From positions 1-6,816 of the forward strand of contig JAISKW010000148.1 in NCBI GenBank assembly GCA_031260775.1: a stretch of 6,816 bases of DNA, read 5' to 3'. This document shows, in pieces, positions 5,695 through 6,816 of this stretch. The notes under the pieces were generated by a model. The model saw nothing but the letters and a program-made list of their open reading frames with translations. It was not told the DNA's origin and did no database searches. Numbering within the stretch: the first letter of the stretch is position 1; each line of letters begins with the position of its first letter. Position numbers and translations under genes: made by a program. Source of the DNA: Christensenellaceae bacterium (lineage in GTDB: Bacteria; Bacillota; Clostridia; Christensenellales; DTU072).

Positions 5695-6435
5695 ATGAAA
5701 GAAATCGCACGCATTTTCAAAACACGTATAGGGTGGACAATCCTTTTGTTGTCGTTACTGCCAAGTATACCGCTGGCTTTTTTGATGCCCACAAGCTCGT
5801 ACATATCGATATTCAGGGACTTTGGCGGAGCGAACTTCGCCGAGGCGTTTCTGACGGGCTACGGTAACATAATAATCGCAATGCCCGTGTTTTTAGTCGC
5901 AACGCTGTTGTTTCTGACGCTTGTGTACGGCAGTTTGATACGCGAGCAAAAAACCGGAGTTTTCAAATTTAGCTGGCGCGACATTAATAATAATATTTTG
6001 CCGTGTATGGTGAGCGGAGTGTTTTATCTTATCGTATATCTCATAGTCCGCGTGATAACCGCCCTGTTTTTGTCAAGCGCAACCGCGCTCGCGCAAGCCG
6101 TAAACCTGCCGATAGTGGGTGTTGTCGTATTTTTGGCGTGCTTGTTGCTCGCGTTTGCACTGTTTGTGCCGTTCGTTTTTCTGCTTCCGCACTCGATATA
6201 CAGCGGCGAAAAGCTGAAGAATAACATATTGTTTTCGGCGCGCGCCGGAGTAAAGAACTATTTTTCGATATATTTTTCGGTGTGTTTCCCCGTGTTACTG
6301 CTAACGTGCGCAAGTATACTTATCTCCCGTGCGGGAAACGGCTTTTTGAACCTTGTTACCGATACCGTCCTTTATGCGTTGCTTTTTACTTGGCTGACCG
6401 TCTATGACATCATAGCTTATACGCAATATAAGTAA
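5695..6435 (+). CDS. Six-helix membrane protein of unknown function
   Basis: This 246-aa integral membrane protein has predicted helices at about 13-32, 58-81, 103-128, 138-165, 189-211 and 218-242. The N-terminus (MKEIARIFKTRIG) is basic and probably cytoplasmic. Conserved-looking polar stretches are REQKTGVFKFSWRDINNN (about 83-100), between helices 2 and 3, and LPHSIYSGEKLKNN (about 164-177), between helices 4 and 5. The second resembles the loop in Firmicutes DUF624/YesL-like or DUF975-like membrane proteins, but I cannot assign a family with confidence. ATG 5695 is preferred over the adjacent in-frame TTG 5692. Neither has a Shine-Dalgarno sequence, which is unusual next to the strong site of the aldolase gene. 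The stop codon TAA is formed by the first bases of the foldback element that follows. The same protein would end with TAG in the sequence without that element. Confidence 0.8.
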   Translation: MKEIARIFKTRIGWTILLLSLLPSIPLAFLMPTSSYISIFRDFGGANFAEAFLTGYGNIIIAMPVFLVATLLFLTLVYGSLIREQKTGVFKFSWRDINNNILPCMVSGVFYLIVYLIVRVITALFLSSATALAQAVNLPIVGVVVFLACLLLAFALFVPFVFLLPHSIYSGEKLKNNILFSARAGVKNYFSIYFSVCFPVLLLTCASILISRAGNGFLNLVTDTVLYALLFTWLTVYDIIAYTQYK

Positions 6436-6589
6436 CCGCTGATTAATTAATCCTAAAAATCTTGCGCGCCTTTTTTGCTATAATTTCCGCGAATTTCAAT
6501 CGATTATGCCCGATAAACTCAATCAATTCGCGAAAATTCTATCTAAAAAATTCATCGCAATCTTTTTGAAAGAATTAATCAGCGGTTAC
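6432..6589. mobile_element. 158-bp foldback (MITE-like) element with 17-bp perfect ends
   Basis: GTAACCGCTGATTAATT (6432-6448) is the exact reverse complement of 6573-6589. ATAA flanks it on both sides (6428-6431 and 6590-6593), consistent with a 4-bp target duplication. The arms stay complementary well beyond the ends: AAAAA and TTGCG blocks, a TTTTTT block, AATTT, then CGCGAATT (6488-6495) against AATTCGCG (6525-6532). The loop is about 29 bases (6496-6524), so almost the whole element can fold into one long imperfect hairpin. It encodes no protein. Its left end supplies the stop codon of the membrane-protein gene. As RNA it could also act as a terminator or stabiliser. A non-autonomous element moved by an unseen transposase is the inference. 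Confidence 0.75.
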
Positions 6590-6695
6590 ATAAGTAGAAT
6601 TATTGATAATGAAGAAGGGCGCAATCGTGCCTATTTTATCGCAAAAAATATTTTTCGGAACGCAACGAAGCCTTGATTTTAAGAAAACCGGGTGT

Positions 6696-6713
6696 AGACT
6701 TCATAAGAAGTCT
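6696..6713 (+). repeat. Small hairpin AGACTTC-ATAA-GAAGTCT
   Basis: A perfect 7-bp stem with a four-base loop lies 25 bases upstream of the ATG at 6738. No T-tract follows. It may be an operator or leader hairpin of the last gene. If translation instead starts at 6609, it is simply within coding sequence. Confidence 0.35.
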
Positions 6714-6737
6714 GTTGATTCAGACAAAAAAGAAGCT

Positions 6738-6816
6738 ATGAAAGAAATTAAAGTTTGCGTTCAGAATATTAAAGGTTTGTGGATTCCGGGTGAAGTGTGG
6801 GCGAATACCGGGTTGT
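6738..6816 (+). CDS. Start of a gene, possible helix-turn-helix mobile-element protein (partial)
   Basis: The frame from ATG 6738 runs open to the right edge and gives 26 residues starting MKEIKVCVQNIKGLWIPGEV and continuing WANTGL. The GLWIPGEVW pattern, about ten residues in, resembles the opening of a family of helix-turn-helix proteins found on phages, plasmids and integrative elements (pattern: G-(I/V)-WIP-x-E-(I/V)-W). This is recall of a short pattern, not an alignment. The same frame is open back to an ATG at 6609, which would add 43 residues of unconvincing sequence. A weak AGAAG lies just before 6738. Codons here use more T-ending forms (ATT, GTT, GGT) than the genes to the left, hinting at a different origin. 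Confidence 0.4.
   Translation, partial: MKEIKVCVQNIKGLWIPGEVWANTGL

Noticed and set aside
6479..6484. TATAAT inside the foldback element as an outward promoter
   Set aside because: No suitable -35 sequence lies at the right distance, and the bases are part of the palindromic arm.

Overview
The window reads as a chromosomal stretch from an uncultured, moderate-GC member of the Firmicutes/Clostridia. The pointers are GLUG-repeat and Listeria-Bacteroides-repeat-like surface domains, AGGAGG-type ribosome binding sites and many small intergenic repeats. This placement is an inference from style and is not proven. Every gene I can support lies on the + strand.

Layout. (1) 1-941 is the 3' part of a large surface protein: Ig/FN3-like extracellular segments, one C-terminal membrane helix and a short basic tail. 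A 23-bp foldback hairpin covers its stop codon. (2) 942-1423 has no gene. It holds a dense set of hairpins, a perfect 24-bp tandem duplication and a 108-bp copy of a small dispersed repeat with TTGTCA/TGACAA ends. (3) 1424-4285 encodes a 953-aa N-terminally anchored surface protein with an InlB-type repeat followed by a long run of GLUG motifs, probably a beta-helix. (4) 4351-4923 and 4926-5549 are two class II aldolase-fold proteins in tandem, translationally coupled. The second keeps the catalytic Glu and all three zinc-binding His. The first has lost all three His and looks like a pseudoenzyme partner. (5) 5695-6435 encodes a six-helix membrane protein of unknown function. (6) 6432-6589 is a 158-bp foldback, MITE-like element with 17-bp perfect inverted ends and an apparent ATAA target duplication. 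Conceptually removing it restores the same protein with a TAG stop. (7) 6590-6816 differs in codon flavour and ends in the start of a gene whose N-terminus resembles helix-turn-helix proteins of mobile elements.

How it fits together. The two large surface proteins probably act at the cell envelope. The aldolase pair is a small metabolic unit that may form a hetero-oligomer. The recurrent theme is miniature repeats placed on gene boundaries. One fragment spans the start codon of the zinc-less aldolase paralog. Another sits just upstream of the membrane-protein gene. Two foldbacks overlap stop codons. The two genes lying just downstream of repeat copies are the ones with no visible Shine-Dalgarno sequence.
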